DNA from: Bacteroidota bacterium
GTDB taxonomy: Bacteria; Bacteroidota; Bacteroidia; Chitinophagales; Chitinophagaceae
NCBI GenBank assembly: GCA_023391015.1
Contig: JAEWBT010000151.1
Location: forward strand, 1 to 13,623
Reading direction: 5' to 3'
DNA length: 13,623 nucleotides
Part shown: positions 13,311 through 13,623 of the stretch, piece after piece
Position numbering within the stretch: the stretch's first letter is position 1
Layout: each line of letters starts with the position of its first letter
Translations under genes and position numbers: made by a program
Notes under the pieces: model-generated
Databases searched by the model: none
Told to the model about the DNA's origin: nothing
Seen by the model: only the letters and a program-made list of their open reading frames with translations

Positions 13311-13623
13311 ATGACTTTTCTGTATGCCGTTCGCCGGACGATTTTATCGGTGATTGATTTTTTTCACCGGCCTTTTTCGGGGTGGATTGATAAGCAGACG
13401 TTCCGGTATCTAGCCAGTGGCGGCTCTAACGCGGCCATGAACCTGGTGGTGTATTTCATCGCCTACAATTTTATCCTCGACAAGCAGGATACGCACCTTC
13501 TGGGCTACACGATTACGCCTCACATCGGCGCGTTTGTGATTGCGTTCTGCATTTCGTTCCCGTATGGTTTTTTGATGTCGCGCTACGTGGTGTTTACGGA
13601 AAGTACACTGCGTGGCCGCGTAC
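13311..13623 (+). CDS. GtrA family membrane protein, 5' end only
   Basis: The frame from ATG 13311 stays open to the window edge (104 residues visible), so the gene is cut by the window rather than broken. After a basic, amphipathic start, FRYLASGGSNAAMNLVVYF (residues 31-49) and PHIGAFVIAFCISFPYGFLM (70-89) followed by SRYVVF match the first half of GtrA-like proteins: a Y-x-x-x-G-x-x-N-A/T helix start and an N/S-R-x-x-V-F turn after the second or third helix. GtrA proteins are small four-helix inner-membrane proteins believed to move undecaprenyl-linked sugars across the membrane for surface polysaccharide or teichoic acid modification. It begins after a terminator, so it is likely to be a separate unit. 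Genes downstream that could show which glycan is involved are outside the window. Confidence 0.88.
   Translation, partial: MTFLYAVRRTILSVIDFFHRPFSGWIDKQTFRYLASGGSNAAMNLVVYFIAYNFILDKQDTHLLGYTITPHIGAFVIAFCISFPYGFLMSRYVVFTESTLRGRV

Noticed and set aside
1..13623. CRISPR array, insertion sequence, phage genes, tRNA
   Set aside because: No regularly spaced direct repeats, transposase or integrase motifs, or tRNA T-loop signatures were seen on either strand.

Overview
The window reads as ordinary chromosome of a member of the Bacteroidota. Evidence for this: two proteins carry type IX secretion (T9SS) C-terminal sorting domains, one of them a PorZ homologue; a SusC-like TonB-dependent receptor is paired with a DUF4249 lipoprotein; a GSCFA-family protein and the Nif3 / C4-zinc-ribbon gene pair are present; and start codons lack clear Shine-Dalgarno sequences. 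Hand-counted lines of coding sequence give about 55-58% G+C in two lines of the YceI gene. The order or genus cannot be resolved by eye.

Layout. Bases 1-3053 are plus strand: the 3' end of a secreted T9SS cargo protein, a membrane-anchored di-heme cytochrome c, an A+T-rich STAS/SpoIIAA-like gene that looks foreign to its surroundings, and a YceI-like lipoprotein. A strong hairpin at 3094-3125 separates these from a convergent minus-strand block: the GSCFA protein (3130-4113) and, upstream of it, a tight three-gene operon (8418 down to 4209) of TonB-dependent receptor, DUF4249 lipoprotein and an unrecognised secreted protein. Bases 8419-8939 are a 521-base divergent intergenic region. Its left part is A+T-rich and its right part (about 8728-8902) folds on paper into a long rod-like RNA with a promoter-like element in front of it. 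From 8940 the plus strand carries porZ, a Nif3-family protein, a coiled-coil C4 zinc-ribbon protein, an intrinsic terminator, and the 5' end of a GtrA-family membrane protein that runs off the window.

Functionally, the receptor operon is an outer-membrane uptake unit with unknown substrate. PorZ belongs to the surface attachment complex of the T9SS, which processes proteins such as the cargo at the left edge. No CRISPR array, transposase, integrase, tRNA or rRNA was seen. The two most notable non-gene signals are the candidate structured RNA at 8728-8902 and the heavily over-represented palindrome TTCCGGAA (14 copies found by eye, about 0.2 expected for random sequence of even composition).
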